A program made the position numbers and the translations under genes. From positions 550,340-614,339 of the forward strand of contig NZ_NSLB01000002.1 in NCBI RefSeq assembly GCF_002304225.1: DNA of 64,000 nucleotides, read 5' to 3'. Every line of letters starts with the position of its first letter. Position 1 is the stretch's first letter. Below, one piece after another: positions 1 to 8,970 of the stretch. The notes beneath the pieces are model-generated. The model saw nothing but the letters and a program-made list of their open reading frames with translations, did not search any database and was not told where the DNA came from. The DNA is from Pseudomonas sp. HAR-UPW-AIA-41 (GTDB lineage: Bacteria; Pseudomonadota; Gammaproteobacteria; Pseudomonadales; Pseudomonadaceae).

Positions 1-2061
1 TTCGGTGTCGGTCTGACGTCGATCAGCCTGGGGCTGATCCGCGCCCTGCAACAGGCCGGCCTGCGCGTCGGTTTCTACAAACCGGTGGCCCAGCTGCACC
101 CTGGCGACTTGGGGCCTGAGCGCTCCAGCGAACTGGTGGCGCGCACCCATGGTCTGTGCGCACCGGCACCGCTGCCGCTCAGCGAGGTCGAGCACATGCT
201 CGGCGACGGCGAGCTGGATGAACTGCTGGAGAAAGTTGTCAGCCAGTTCCAACAGGTCGCCGCCGACAAGGATGTGGTTATCGTCGAAGGCATGGTGCCG
301 ACCCGCCAGGCCAGCTACGCCGCCCGGGTCAACGTGCATCTGGCGCGCAGCCTGGATGCCGAGATCATTCTGGTTTCCGCCCCCGAGCAGGAGACCCTGA
401 CCGAGCTGGCCGACCGCATCGAGATTCAGGCCCAGATGTTCGGCGGCCCCCAGGCCCCCAAGGTGCTGGGCGTGATTATCAACAAGGTGCGCCATGCCGG
501 GGGCACCGAGGCCTTCGTGCAGGAGCTGCGCGAACACTCCTCGCTGCTCAAGAACGATGACTTCCGCCTGCTCGGCTGCATTCCCTGGCAGGAGGCACTG
601 AACGCGCCGCGCACCCGCGACGTCGCCGACCTGCTGCATGCCGAAGTACTCAACGCCGGCGATTACGAACAGCGCCGGGTGGAGCGCATCGTGCTATGCG
701 CACGGGCCGTGCCCAACAGTGTGCACCTGCTCAAGCCTGGCGTACTGGTGGTCACCCCCGGTGACCGGGACGACATCATCCTCGCCGCCAGCCTGGCCGC
801 CATGAACGGCGTCCCTCTGGCCGGCCTGCTGCTGTGCAGCGACTTCCCGCCGGACCCACGGATCATGGAGCTCTGCCGCGGCGCCCTGGCCAGTGGCCTG
901 CCCGTGCTGACGGTAGCCACCGGCTCGTATGACACGGCCACCAACCTCAACCGGATGAACAAGGAAATCCCCATCGACGACCGCGAGCGGGCCGAACGGG
1001 TGACCGAGTTCGTCGCCAGCCAGGTCGACCTGCCCTGGCTGCGCAGCCGCTGCGGCACACCGCGCGAACTGCGCCTGTCACCGCCGGCATTCCGCTACCA
1101 GCTGGTACAACGTGCTCAGGCCGCCAATAAGCGCATCGTTCTGCCCGAAGGCAGCGAGCCGCGCACCGTACAGGCTGCTGCCATCTGTCAGGCGCGCGGC
1201 ATTGCCCGCTGCGTGTTGCTGGCCAAGCCGGAAGATGTGCACAACGTGGCCAAGGCGCAGGGCATCGAACTGCCCGCCGGACTGGAAATCCTCGACCCGG
1301 ACGTGATCCGCGGTCGCTATGTCGAACCCATGGTCGAGCTGCGCAAAGGCAAGGGCCTCAACGCCCCCATGGCCAGCGCACAGCTGGAAGACACCGTGGT
1401 ACTGGGCACGATGATGCTGGCACTCGATGAGGTGGACGGCCTGGTCTCCGGCGCCATCCACACCACGGCCAATACCATCCGCCCAGCCCTGCAGCTGATC
1501 AAGACCGCACCGGGCTACAACCTGGTGTCGTCGGTGTTCTTCATGCTGCTGCCAGAGCAGGTTCTGGTCTATGGCGACTGCGCCGTGAACCCCGACCCGA
1601 ATGCCGAGGAGCTGGCGGAGATCGCCCTGCAGAGTGCGGCATCGGCCCAGGCCTTCGGCGTAACGCCGCGGGTGGCCATGATCAGCTACTCCACCGGCGA
1701 CTCCGGCAGCGGAGAAGAAGTCGAGAAGGTGCGCAATGCGACGCGCATTGCCCGCGAGCGCAACCCAGCGCTGGCCATCGACGGCCCGCTGCAGTACGAC
1801 GCGGCGGCCATCGAGAGCGTGGGTCGGCAAAAGGCGCCGAACAGTCCGGTGGCCGGCCGCGCCACGGTGTTCGTGTTCCCAGACCTGAACACCGGCAACA
1901 CCACCTACAAGGCCGTGCAGCGCAGCGCCGAGTGCATCAGCGTCGGCCCCATGCTGCAAGGGCTGCGCAAACCCGTTAACGACTTGTCGCGGGGAGCGCT
2001 GGTGGACGATATCGTTTTCACCATTGCTCTGACGGCCATCCAGGCCGACAGCACACACTGA
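1..2061 (+). CDS. pta: Phosphate acetyltransferase, 5' end outside window
   Basis: Pta interconverts acetyl-CoA plus phosphate and acetyl phosphate plus CoA in the cytoplasm, the partner step of acetate kinase. The frame is open from base 1, whose first codons read FGVGLTSISLG. This matches the region just after the start in long-form Pta, so only about ten residues are probably missing. The 686 visible codons show the three-part long form: an N-terminal P-loop-like domain, a central DRTGG domain, and a C-terminal PTA_PTB catalytic domain beginning near LPEGSEPRT and including VYGDCAVNPDPNAEELAEIA. A GTG at 85 lies inside the gene and is not the start. In relatives ackA lies immediately upstream, outside this window. 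Confidence 0.95.
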   Translation, partial: FGVGLTSISLGLIRALQQAGLRVGFYKPVAQLHPGDLGPERSSELVARTHGLCAPAPLPLSEVEHMLGDGELDELLEKVVSQFQQVAADKDVVIVEGMVPTRQASYAARVNVHLARSLDAEIILVSAPEQETLTELADRIEIQAQMFGGPQAPKVLGVIINKVRHAGGTEAFVQELREHSSLLKNDDFRLLGCIPWQEALNAPRTRDVADLLHAEVLNAGDYEQRRVERIVLCARAVPNSVHLLKPGVLVVTPGDRDDIILAASLAAMNGVPLAGLLLCSDFPPDPRIMELCRGALASGLPVLTVATGSYDTATNLNRMNKEIPIDDRERAERVTEFVASQVDLPWLRSRCGTPRELRLSPPAFRYQLVQRAQAANKRIVLPEGSEPRTVQAAAICQARGIARCVLLAKPEDVHNVAKAQGIELPAGLEILDPDVIRGRYVEPMVELRKGKGLNAPMASAQLEDTVVLGTMMLALDEVDGLVSGAIHTTANTIRPALQLIKTAPGYNLVSSVFFMLLPEQVLVYGDCAVNPDPNAEELAEIALQSAASAQAFGVTPRVAMISYSTGDSGSGEEVEKVRNATRIARERNPALAIDGPLQYDAAAIESVGRQKAPNSPVAGRATVFVFPDLNTGNTTYKAVQRSAECISVGPMLQGLRKPVNDLSRGALVDDIVFTIALTAIQADSTH

Positions 2062-2183
2062 AATGCTCCGCCGACCGCCAAGTCACGCAGGCGGCGGGGC
2101 TTACAGCTCAGTGCACAACTGTTAACCTAACCATTCAAGACTCCGGCAACACCGCCTCAGCCACTTGGAGACCTGTTTCACTC

Positions 2184-3089
2184 ATGCTCAGCTTCCTGCC
2201 TGCCCCGCTGCGCGGGGTCCTCGCCGGCCTCATGCTGGCCCTCAACACCCTGGCTCACTGCGGCCCGCTTTTCGCCGTCGCACTGCTCAAGCTGCTCCTG
2301 CCCATTCCGGCCATCCAACGTCTGCTGCGCTATGTAATGCACGGCATTGGCGAGAGCTGGATCAGCGTCAACAAATTCTGGATGAACCTGGTCTACCCGA
2401 CCCGCTGGGACGTTCAGGGCATGGAAGGTCTGGACATGCGTCACTCCTACCTGGTGACCAGCAACCACCAGAGCTGGGTGGACATCCTCGCTCTGCAGTA
2501 CCTGCTCAACCGGCGCATGCCCCTGCTCAAGTTCTTCCTCAAGCAGGAACTGATCTGGGTTCCGGTGATCGGGCTGTGCTGGTGGGCGCTGGAATTCCCG
2601 TTCATGAAGCGCTACAGCAAGGAATACCTCGCCAAGTATCCGGAAAAGCGCGGCCAGGACCTGGCCACCACACGCAAAGCCTGCGAGCGCTACAAGACCA
2701 ACCCAGTCTCGGTATTCAACTTCCTTGAAGGCACCCGCTTCACGCCAAGCAAGCATCAGCAGCAGAACTCACCGTTCCAGCATCTGCTCAAGCCCAAGGC
2801 CGGCGGTATCGCCTTTGTGCTGGATGCCATGGGTGAGCAACTGCATGCGCTGGTGAATGTCACCATCCACTATCCCCAGGGCCGCCCGAGCTTCTGGGAT
2901 CTGCTGAGCGGCCAGGTCAAAAGCGTGGTGGTACGTTTCGAGAAAATGGCCATTCCGACCAGCTTTATCGGTAAGAACTACGACCAGGACGATGCCTATC
3001 GCCTGGAATTCCAGCAGTGGGTCAATCAGCTGTGGGAGCAGAAGGATGCCCAACTCGAGGCCCTGAAGCAGCAGTTCCCCTCCACCTGA
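2184..3089 (+). CDS. Lysophospholipid-type acyltransferase (YihG-like)
   Basis: This 301-residue protein belongs to the PlsC-like 1-acylglycerol-phosphate acyltransferase superfamily. It carries the catalytic NHQSWVD box (NHx4D) at residues 94-100 and the substrate-binding FLEGTRF motif at 180-186. A hydrophobic N-terminus (about residues 8-45) should anchor it in the inner membrane. The length and the FPFMKRYSKEYL region resemble E. coli YihG, a phospholipid-remodelling acyltransferase. The ATG has a GGAG 13 bases upstream. It sits 122 bases after pta and is probably transcribed separately. Acyl donor and acceptor cannot be read from sequence. Confidence 0.88.
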   Translation: MLSFLPAPLRGVLAGLMLALNTLAHCGPLFAVALLKLLLPIPAIQRLLRYVMHGIGESWISVNKFWMNLVYPTRWDVQGMEGLDMRHSYLVTSNHQSWVDILALQYLLNRRMPLLKFFLKQELIWVPVIGLCWWALEFPFMKRYSKEYLAKYPEKRGQDLATTRKACERYKTNPVSVFNFLEGTRFTPSKHQQQNSPFQHLLKPKAGGIAFVLDAMGEQLHALVNVTIHYPQGRPSFWDLLSGQVKSVVVRFEKMAIPTSFIGKNYDQDDAYRLEFQQWVNQLWEQKDAQLEALKQQFPST

Positions 3090-3097
3090 TCCTCCCC

Positions 3098-3127
3098 GGC
3101 AGCCGACGCTCTGGCGCGGCGGCTGCC
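3098..3127 (+). terminator. Hairpin after acyltransferase
   Basis: An 8-bp perfect stem, GGCAGCCG pairing with CGGCTGCC around a 14-base loop, starts 9 bases after the stop codon. No T-tract follows, so intrinsic termination is only possible. Confidence 0.4.
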
Positions 3128-3401
3128 CCCTCGCCTCACGTCACCAAAGTCGCAGCGCAGACATAAGCCAATATCGAGTTGCCAAGGCTGCACCATAATT
3201 CACGACAGCTGCTGGCTGACGCTGAGCTCAGCGAAGCCCTCCAGCTTGGCAGCTAGCGTCGTTTGGCTTGGCCGCATCGTTCCTCAATCCAAATGACCAA
3301 TAGCTTTTCGGAACAATTTGCATCGCTGGCCTTCCCAAAGCACCCAGCTGCGGACAGCTTTACCGACATAAGTCCGGTGTTACACAACCCAAGCGCATAA
3401 C
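3128..3401. other. Intergenic stretch with no recognised gene
   Basis: The region between the acyltransferase and the DUF1329 gene is about 400 bases. Between the two hairpins I see no convincing coding frame, RNA motif or repeat. It is less GC-rich than its surroundings. An unannotated small RNA ending at the 3402-3434 hairpin cannot be excluded. Confidence 0.4.
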
Positions 3402-3434
3402 AAAAAGGCCCGCATCTCACGATGCGGGCCTTTT
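3402..3434 (-). terminator. Intrinsic terminator downstream of DUF1329 gene
   Basis: A 13-bp perfect stem (AAAAGGCCCGCAT and its complement) encloses a 6-base loop. On the minus strand it is followed by a run of five T residues, which suits termination of the DUF1302-DUF1329 transcript. The plus strand has four T residues, so it may work in both directions. Confidence 0.8.
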
Positions 3435-3493
3435 GGCTGGAGCAAGCTCCCTAAGACTGGAACAGGCGGCCTTGAGAGCCGCCTGCTGGCTAA

Positions 3494-4864
3494 TTAACGC
3501 ACGCCAGCCTGACGCAGAGCAGCCGGGGTGAAGTCGGAGGAAGCAGCCTTGTAATCAAAGTTATAAGACTGTTTCTCTTCGTTCTTCATACCCAGAGCCA
3601 GGTAACGACCGGACAGCAGGTCATTCAGCGACTCGAGGGTGTACCACGGTACTTGCTTGTTGTAGTAGTACTGCGAGTGGGCTTCAGCTACGCGCCACAG
3701 AGTGCCACGACCGTCGTAATGATCGATGGCAGCAGCTTGCCAGGTGTCTTCATCCAGGTAGAAGTCACGCTTGGCGTAGATGTGACGCTCGCCGGCTTTC
3801 AGGGTCGCAGTCACGTGCCACACGCGGTGCAGCTCGTAACGAGTCAGGTCCTGATTGATGTGACCAGCTTTGATGATGTCGTCGTACTTGAGGGACGGCG
3901 AGTCCAGCTTGTAGCTGTTGTAAGGAATGTAGATTTCCTTCTTGCCGTTCAACTTCCACTCGTAACGGTCCGGAGCACCGTTGTACATGTCGAAGTTGTC
4001 GGAAGTGCGCAGACCATCGGAAGCAGTACCCGGGCCGTCATAGGACACCTGCGGAGCGCGGCGCACGCGGCGCTGACCGGCGTTGTACAGCCACGCCAGA
4101 CGCGGTTCCTTCACCTGGTTCAAGGTTTCGTGCACCAGCAGAACGTTACCTGCCAGACGCGAAGGCGCCGTCACCTGCTGCTTGAAGTAGAACAGCACGT
4201 TGCTTGCCTGAGCCGGGTTGTAGTCGGTCAGGTTGGTACGGAAGGTGAACTCGTCCTGGAAGTACACCAGCGAGTAGGAACCGTTCTGCTGTGGAGTGGC
4301 CTGAGTCACCAGACGCTGCACACTGCCGCCACGGTAGCGGGTGATGTGGTTCCAGATCGCTTCCAGACCGTTCTGCGGAATCGGGAACGGGTTGGCTACT
4401 TCAAAGTTTTCCAGACCGTTACCACCTTCTACCAGTTTGGTATTGGTGGCGTTCTTCTTGGTGGCTTCCAGAACACTGGCCGGAACAGTCGCGGTGCGAT
4501 GGGTCGGGTAGACCGGCATCTTGAAGGTGTCCGGGTAACGCTGAAACATAGCCTGCTGACCGGGGGTCAGCTTGTCCTTGTACTGGGCAACGTTCTGCGC
4601 GGTGATGGTGAACTTCGGCTGCTCGCTGGCAAACGGATCAGCCAGAAAGCCCTTGGCATCCACAGCACCGGCATTGGTCGGCAGACCGCCAGTCCACTCC
4701 GGAATGGAGCCATCGGCATTACCGGCCTTCTCGGCACCGATCGGAGTCAGGGTAGTACCCAGCTTGGCCGCTTCATCAGCCGAAACCGCCGCCATCACGC
4801 TGGTCGCCAGCAGACTCAGCGCCAGAGCGCCGGAGGCTTGCATCAATTGCTTGTGAATTTTCAT
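3494..4864 (-). CDS. DUF1329 outer-membrane lipid-associated protein
   Basis: This 456-residue secreted protein matches the DUF1329 family (N-terminal SADEAAKLGTTLTPIGAEKAG, then GSIPEWTGG). Residues 1 to about 25 form a Sec signal peptide ending in TSVMA. The family has a LolB-like fold and is repeatedly found beside DUF1302 proteins and RND or acyl-CoA genes, suggesting handling of a hydrophobic substrate at the outer membrane. The ATG at 4864 is preferred over an upstream in-frame TTG (4873) because AAGGA lies 10 bases before the ATG. It is the second gene of an operon, 36 bases behind the DUF1302 gene. The substrate is unknown. Confidence 0.88.
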   Translation of the reverse strand: MKIHKQLMQASGALALSLLATSVMAAVSADEAAKLGTTLTPIGAEKAGNADGSIPEWTGGLPTNAGAVDAKGFLADPFASEQPKFTITAQNVAQYKDKLTPGQQAMFQRYPDTFKMPVYPTHRTATVPASVLEATKKNATNTKLVEGGNGLENFEVANPFPIPQNGLEAIWNHITRYRGGSVQRLVTQATPQQNGSYSLVYFQDEFTFRTNLTDYNPAQASNVLFYFKQQVTAPSRLAGNVLLVHETLNQVKEPRLAWLYNAGQRRVRRAPQVSYDGPGTASDGLRTSDNFDMYNGAPDRYEWKLNGKKEIYIPYNSYKLDSPSLKYDDIIKAGHINQDLTRYELHRVWHVTATLKAGERHIYAKRDFYLDEDTWQAAAIDHYDGRGTLWRVAEAHSQYYYNKQVPWYTLESLNDLLSGRYLALGMKNEEKQSYNFDYKAASSDFTPAALRQAGVR

Positions 4865-4900
4865 CTGTAGCAATTCCTTAATTCAGTACGTTCCGTGTGC

Positions 4901-6859
4901 TTAGAAGCTGACGCCGAGGCTTAGCGCCAGGAAGTCGCGGTCGATCAGGGTGTTGTACTTACCACCGAAGAAATCGGTGTAAGACAGACTGGCTGTGTAG
5001 GTGTTCAGGTAGTCGGCATCGACACCGAAACTGACCGCCTTGGCGCCTTCGTTGAACAGGCCGTTAGGGCCATAACCGTCGACGTCATGCGACCAAGACA
5101 CACTCGGCTTGAGGTTTACACCGGCAAATACGTCGTTGTAGTCCAGAATGGCGCGAGCACGGTATCCCCAGGAAGTGCTGGTGGCAAAGCCGTCATCTTC
5201 ACAGTACTTGCCCTGATTTTCTCCTGCCCCGTTGAGAGCCTGGCAAACACCGGCGACCCCCATCGGGCCAGGACCAAAGATCGGGTCACGACCATAGCGA
5301 GCTTTGGAAGTGTCCTCCAGCCCGCCAATGTGAGTCACACCAGCCTCTCCCACCAGAGTCAGACGCGAAGCGCCCATAACCTGATCGAAGAAATGGGTAA
5401 AGGTAGTCTGGAACTGGGTAATTTCCTTGCGGTTATAGCCATGCACAGTAGAGCCGGGAACCTGTGCAGGGTTGGTTGGGCCGAGAATCGAGAAGAAATT
5501 CGTTGCAGCCAAACCACCCCCGAATTGAGCCAGACCACGCAGACCGGCATACAGAATATCCGTCGAGTTCAACTGTACCGGAGCATTGGGGCGATAACTG
5601 ACTTCACCCGACCATGCAGTGCCGGTAGGCAATGTCGTGGAGAAGCTCAGACCATAAAGGCGAATATCCTCCGGATACTCCATGAAATAATTACTTGCAG
5701 CCGCAATATTCGAGAAAGCCACACCCTGAGTACAGGCAGCAGCTCCACCAGCCCCAACAGCAGCAATACAGGCATCAGTGATATCGAAGCCGCCACCCGG
5801 AGCACCAATGGCGCCGGCTGTCTGTAGGTATTTTGCTTGCGGACCAGCCTGAGCACTGAAAATAGGCGCACGACTGTGATAGTTCATTGCATAGGCACCA
5901 AACTCGGTGTCCAACTGCTCAGCAAAATAGCGAAGTGCCAAGCCGAACTGACCGCTATCACGCGCATCACGATCCCCACTACGCGGAACCATGACACCCT
6001 CAGAAGTACCGCTGAAGTTGACCCCCAAAGCCCTTAAGCCTGGTCCCAGCAAAGGATTCTGCAGCAGCGCCAACGGTGCAGGACTCAACACATTCAAATT
6101 CTGGGTACAACCATCTGCCGCAATATCTGCCTGAGCAAAGAAGGTGCCGCAGTTATCCACCACGGTCTGATCCCACTCCAGCTGATAGAAGGCTTCGGCG
6201 GATAGGTTGTCGGTCAAGCTCTGGGACACATAGAACATATTGACCGGAATCAGACCTTCCTTGATTTCGGCACCAGGACGGCGGAAGGCGGCCACATCGA
6301 TCGGGTTGATCGCGTTGATGCTGTTCTGAATAAAGGTGCTCTCACCCCAGCTGACCACCTGTTTGCCCAGACGTACGGAGCCCGGCTGCTCGGCGATGGC
6401 ATAGTTGTGATAGACGAAGGCGTCGAGGATTTCAGCACCGGAGGCCTGAGCGGCCTGCTTGCGGTTGCTGTCGTCGATATCCTTGAATGGACGGCTCTCA
6501 TCCTTCAGCTCGAAGTCATACCAGTACTTACCGCGGACAAATACGCCGCTGTCGCCGTACTTGAGCTCCAGATCGTGGATACCTTTGAAGATCTTCGAGA
6601 AAGTCTCATTGCGCTTGAAGTTCAAGTGAGCATCGTCGGAGGTCTGCGAAAGGCCATCGCCACCGTTGTTCTTGCCAATCAAATCTGGATCAGCATCGCG
6701 CATCGACCAGCTGGCGCCTACCGACATCGAAGAATCGAAAGAGCCTTCAATTTCGCCTACGTTGAAGGTTACCGCGAAGGCCGGTGCGGCCAGGGTGGAA
6801 GCCAGGCTTACGGCCAGCGGCAGCTTGGCCAGACGCCAGGTCTGTTTGATTGCAGTCAT
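4901..6859 (-). CDS. DUF1302 outer-membrane beta-barrel protein
   Basis: This 652-residue protein has a signal peptide (residues 1 to about 29, cleaved after APAFA). The mature part is rich in alternating aromatic and polar strands and ends in SLSLGVSF-type residues with a terminal Phe, typical of outer-membrane barrels. The N-terminal VTFNVGEIEGSFDSSMSVG and the internal LRLGKQVVSWGES-like segment fit the DUF1302 family. A GGAG lies 9 bases upstream of the start. The gene precedes DUF1329 and is read in the same direction as the acyl-CoA ligase gene upstream. Together they suggest uptake or export of a fatty or alkyl compound; this is inference. Confidence 0.88.
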   Translation of the reverse strand: MTAIKQTWRLAKLPLAVSLASTLAAPAFAVTFNVGEIEGSFDSSMSVGASWSMRDADPDLIGKNNGGDGLSQTSDDAHLNFKRNETFSKIFKGIHDLELKYGDSGVFVRGKYWYDFELKDESRPFKDIDDSNRKQAAQASGAEILDAFVYHNYAIAEQPGSVRLGKQVVSWGESTFIQNSINAINPIDVAAFRRPGAEIKEGLIPVNMFYVSQSLTDNLSAEAFYQLEWDQTVVDNCGTFFAQADIAADGCTQNLNVLSPAPLALLQNPLLGPGLRALGVNFSGTSEGVMVPRSGDRDARDSGQFGLALRYFAEQLDTEFGAYAMNYHSRAPIFSAQAGPQAKYLQTAGAIGAPGGGFDITDACIAAVGAGGAAACTQGVAFSNIAAASNYFMEYPEDIRLYGLSFSTTLPTGTAWSGEVSYRPNAPVQLNSTDILYAGLRGLAQFGGGLAATNFFSILGPTNPAQVPGSTVHGYNRKEITQFQTTFTHFFDQVMGASRLTLVGEAGVTHIGGLEDTSKARYGRDPIFGPGPMGVAGVCQALNGAGENQGKYCEDDGFATSTSWGYRARAILDYNDVFAGVNLKPSVSWSHDVDGYGPNGLFNEGAKAVSFGVDADYLNTYTASLSYTDFFGGKYNTLIDRDFLALSLGVSF

Positions 6860-7092
6860 CGACGCTACTCCATGTGTTGCTTGTTGTTATGGATGTGGGA
6901 CGGACTATAGCCAGCAGTGCCAGCCGCCTGATCCCCCAAAAGTATGATTTCAACCCACCAGCCTGTCTGAGCCGGGCACTCGCGCCGGTAACGCTCCCCT
7001 GCCGAACTTCAGACAATCGTTTGAATCACGCAATTAGCAGGCCAAGCGCTGCATGACCTGCAAGTTCTCGCTGCGATTACCCCGCAGGCCGC

Positions 7093-8775
7093 TTACAGCG
7101 TGGACAAAAACGGGCTATTAGCCGCCTGCCACTGGCCGATATCCACGCGGATGCGCTTCTTGTCCAGCTTGCCGACACTGGTCTTGGGAATATCGGTAAC
7201 AACGGCAATCTGAGTGGGTATCGCCCACTTGTTGATATGCCCTTCCTCGACGAAAGGCTTGAGGTGCTCCTTCAGTCCTTTGGCATCCAGCGCCTGACCA
7301 TCACGCAGCACCAGCAGGGCAAACGGACGTTCGCCCCACTGCGGATCGGCGATGCCGACCACCGCCACTTCCTTCACTGCCGGATGGCGACTGATCAGGT
7401 CTTCCAGCTCCAGCGAGGAAATCCACTCGCCACCGGTCTTGATCACATCCTTGATACGGTCGCGGATATCGATAAAGCCCATGGTGTCGAGGGTGGCGAC
7501 GTCACCGGTGTGCATCCAGCCGTGCTCCCAGAGTTCGGCGCCTTTCTGCGGCTCACGGAAATAGCCTTGCGTCAGCCAAGGCGCGCGCAATACCAGTTCG
7601 CCCTGAGTCTCGCCATCCACCGGCAGCATCTGGCCATTGGCATCCATGATCGCAGCATCCACCAGCGGTACCGGCACGCCGGCCTTGATGCGGTAGGTGA
7701 TGCGCTCGTCCTCGTTGCCGGCCAGCAACTCTTCGTTCATGTGCGCACAGGAAATCAGCGGACAGGTCTCGGACATGCCGTAGGCCGCGGTCAGCTGGAT
7801 ACCGCGCGCCTTGGCCGCCTTGTAGAGCGAACTGTTCAAAGCGCTGCCGCCGATGATCAGCTTCCAGCCACCGAAATCCACACCCTCGGCCGCCTTGGCA
7901 TTCATCACCATCTGCAGGATGGTCGGCACGCAATGGGAGAACGTCACCTTCTCGTCACGCCACAGTTTGACCAGCAGTTCCGGATCGTAACGCCCCGGGT
8001 ACACCTGCTTGATACCCAGCATGGTGGCCACGTACGGCATGCCCCAAGCATGTACATGGAACATCGGGGTGATGGGCATGTAGACATCATCGGTGCCCAT
8101 CAGGCGGATGCTGTCCAGGCTGCCGACCACAGTGGCCATCGACAGGGTGTGCAGCACCAGCTGACGATGGGTGAAGTAAACACCCTTGGGATTGCCGGTG
8201 GTGCCGGTGGTGTAGAAGGTGGTGGCCACCGAGTTCTCATCGAAGTCGGGGAAGTCATAGCTCGGACTGGCGCCTGCCAGCAGACTCTCGTACTCGCCGA
8301 CCAGATTGGGCAGCTCGGCCGTCTTGTCCGCGGTGTCAGTGAGCAGAAGGGTTTTCTCCACCGTAGTCAGGTGGCCCTCAATGCCCTTGTACAGCGGCAC
8401 GAACTCGCTGTTGACCAGCACGAACTTATCTTCGGCGTGGTTCATGGTGTAGAGAATCTGATCCGGCGACAGGCGGATATTGATGGTGTGCAGCACGGCG
8501 CCGAGCATGGGAATGGCAAACATGCATTCCAGATAGCGGTGGCTGTCCCAGTCCATCACCGCCACGGTATCCCCCGCCTTCACCCCGGCCGCACTTAGCA
8601 CGTTGGCCAGGCGCGCCACACGCTCGTTGAAGGTGGCGTAGCTGTAGCGCAGCTGATCGCGGTAAACGATCTCGCGGGTCTTCTCGTAGCGCGCCCCGGA
8701 CATCAACAGACGCTTGATCAGCAGCGGGTACTGGTAGGCGTTGTCGGCGGCGGGAAGGATCTTGGTCTTGAGCAT
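7093..8775 (-). CDS. Fatty-acyl-CoA ligase (medium/long chain)
   Basis: This 560-residue AMP-forming acyl-CoA synthetase activates a carboxylic acid with ATP and CoA. It shows the P-loop-like YTTGTTGNPKGV motif, MTPMFHVHAWG-type residues, the AYGMSET motif and the C-terminal GWMHTGDVA and DRIKDVIKTGGEWIS signatures. These place it with medium-chain FadD-like ligases. The ATG at 8775 is chosen because AGG lies 9 bases upstream; an in-frame GTG at 8811 is less likely. It is divergent from the thiolase gene and co-oriented with DUF1302/DUF1329. I recall the same four-gene arrangement in P. aeruginosa (PA3922-PA3925). Confidence 0.93.
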   Translation of the reverse strand: MLKTKILPAADNAYQYPLLIKRLLMSGARYEKTREIVYRDQLRYSYATFNERVARLANVLSAAGVKAGDTVAVMDWDSHRYLECMFAIPMLGAVLHTINIRLSPDQILYTMNHAEDKFVLVNSEFVPLYKGIEGHLTTVEKTLLLTDTADKTAELPNLVGEYESLLAGASPSYDFPDFDENSVATTFYTTGTTGNPKGVYFTHRQLVLHTLSMATVVGSLDSIRLMGTDDVYMPITPMFHVHAWGMPYVATMLGIKQVYPGRYDPELLVKLWRDEKVTFSHCVPTILQMVMNAKAAEGVDFGGWKLIIGGSALNSSLYKAAKARGIQLTAAYGMSETCPLISCAHMNEELLAGNEDERITYRIKAGVPVPLVDAAIMDANGQMLPVDGETQGELVLRAPWLTQGYFREPQKGAELWEHGWMHTGDVATLDTMGFIDIRDRIKDVIKTGGEWISSLELEDLISRHPAVKEVAVVGIADPQWGERPFALLVLRDGQALDAKGLKEHLKPFVEEGHINKWAIPTQIAVVTDIPKTSVGKLDKKRIRVDIGQWQAANSPFLSTL

Positions 8776-8970
8776 GGCGATACCTGTGAGGTTTCTAGTT
8801 ATGGACTGCACGGGTGATGAATGGCACTGAAGCGCACTCTAGAGCCTTGAACCGCCTCATCCATCGCCCCAAAGGATGATTTGCGGCGTGACTCTTTGGT
8901 GTTATCCGGTCACACGGTAGAATCGGCTTATCCGGCCAGTCACGGCCTGTCACCCGTCGAGGAATTTCAG

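Noticed and set aside
3653..4870. 405-codon open frame opposite the DUF1329 gene
   Set aside because: It is antisense to a recognised protein and its translation has no family features; GC-rich codon bias keeps such shadow frames open.
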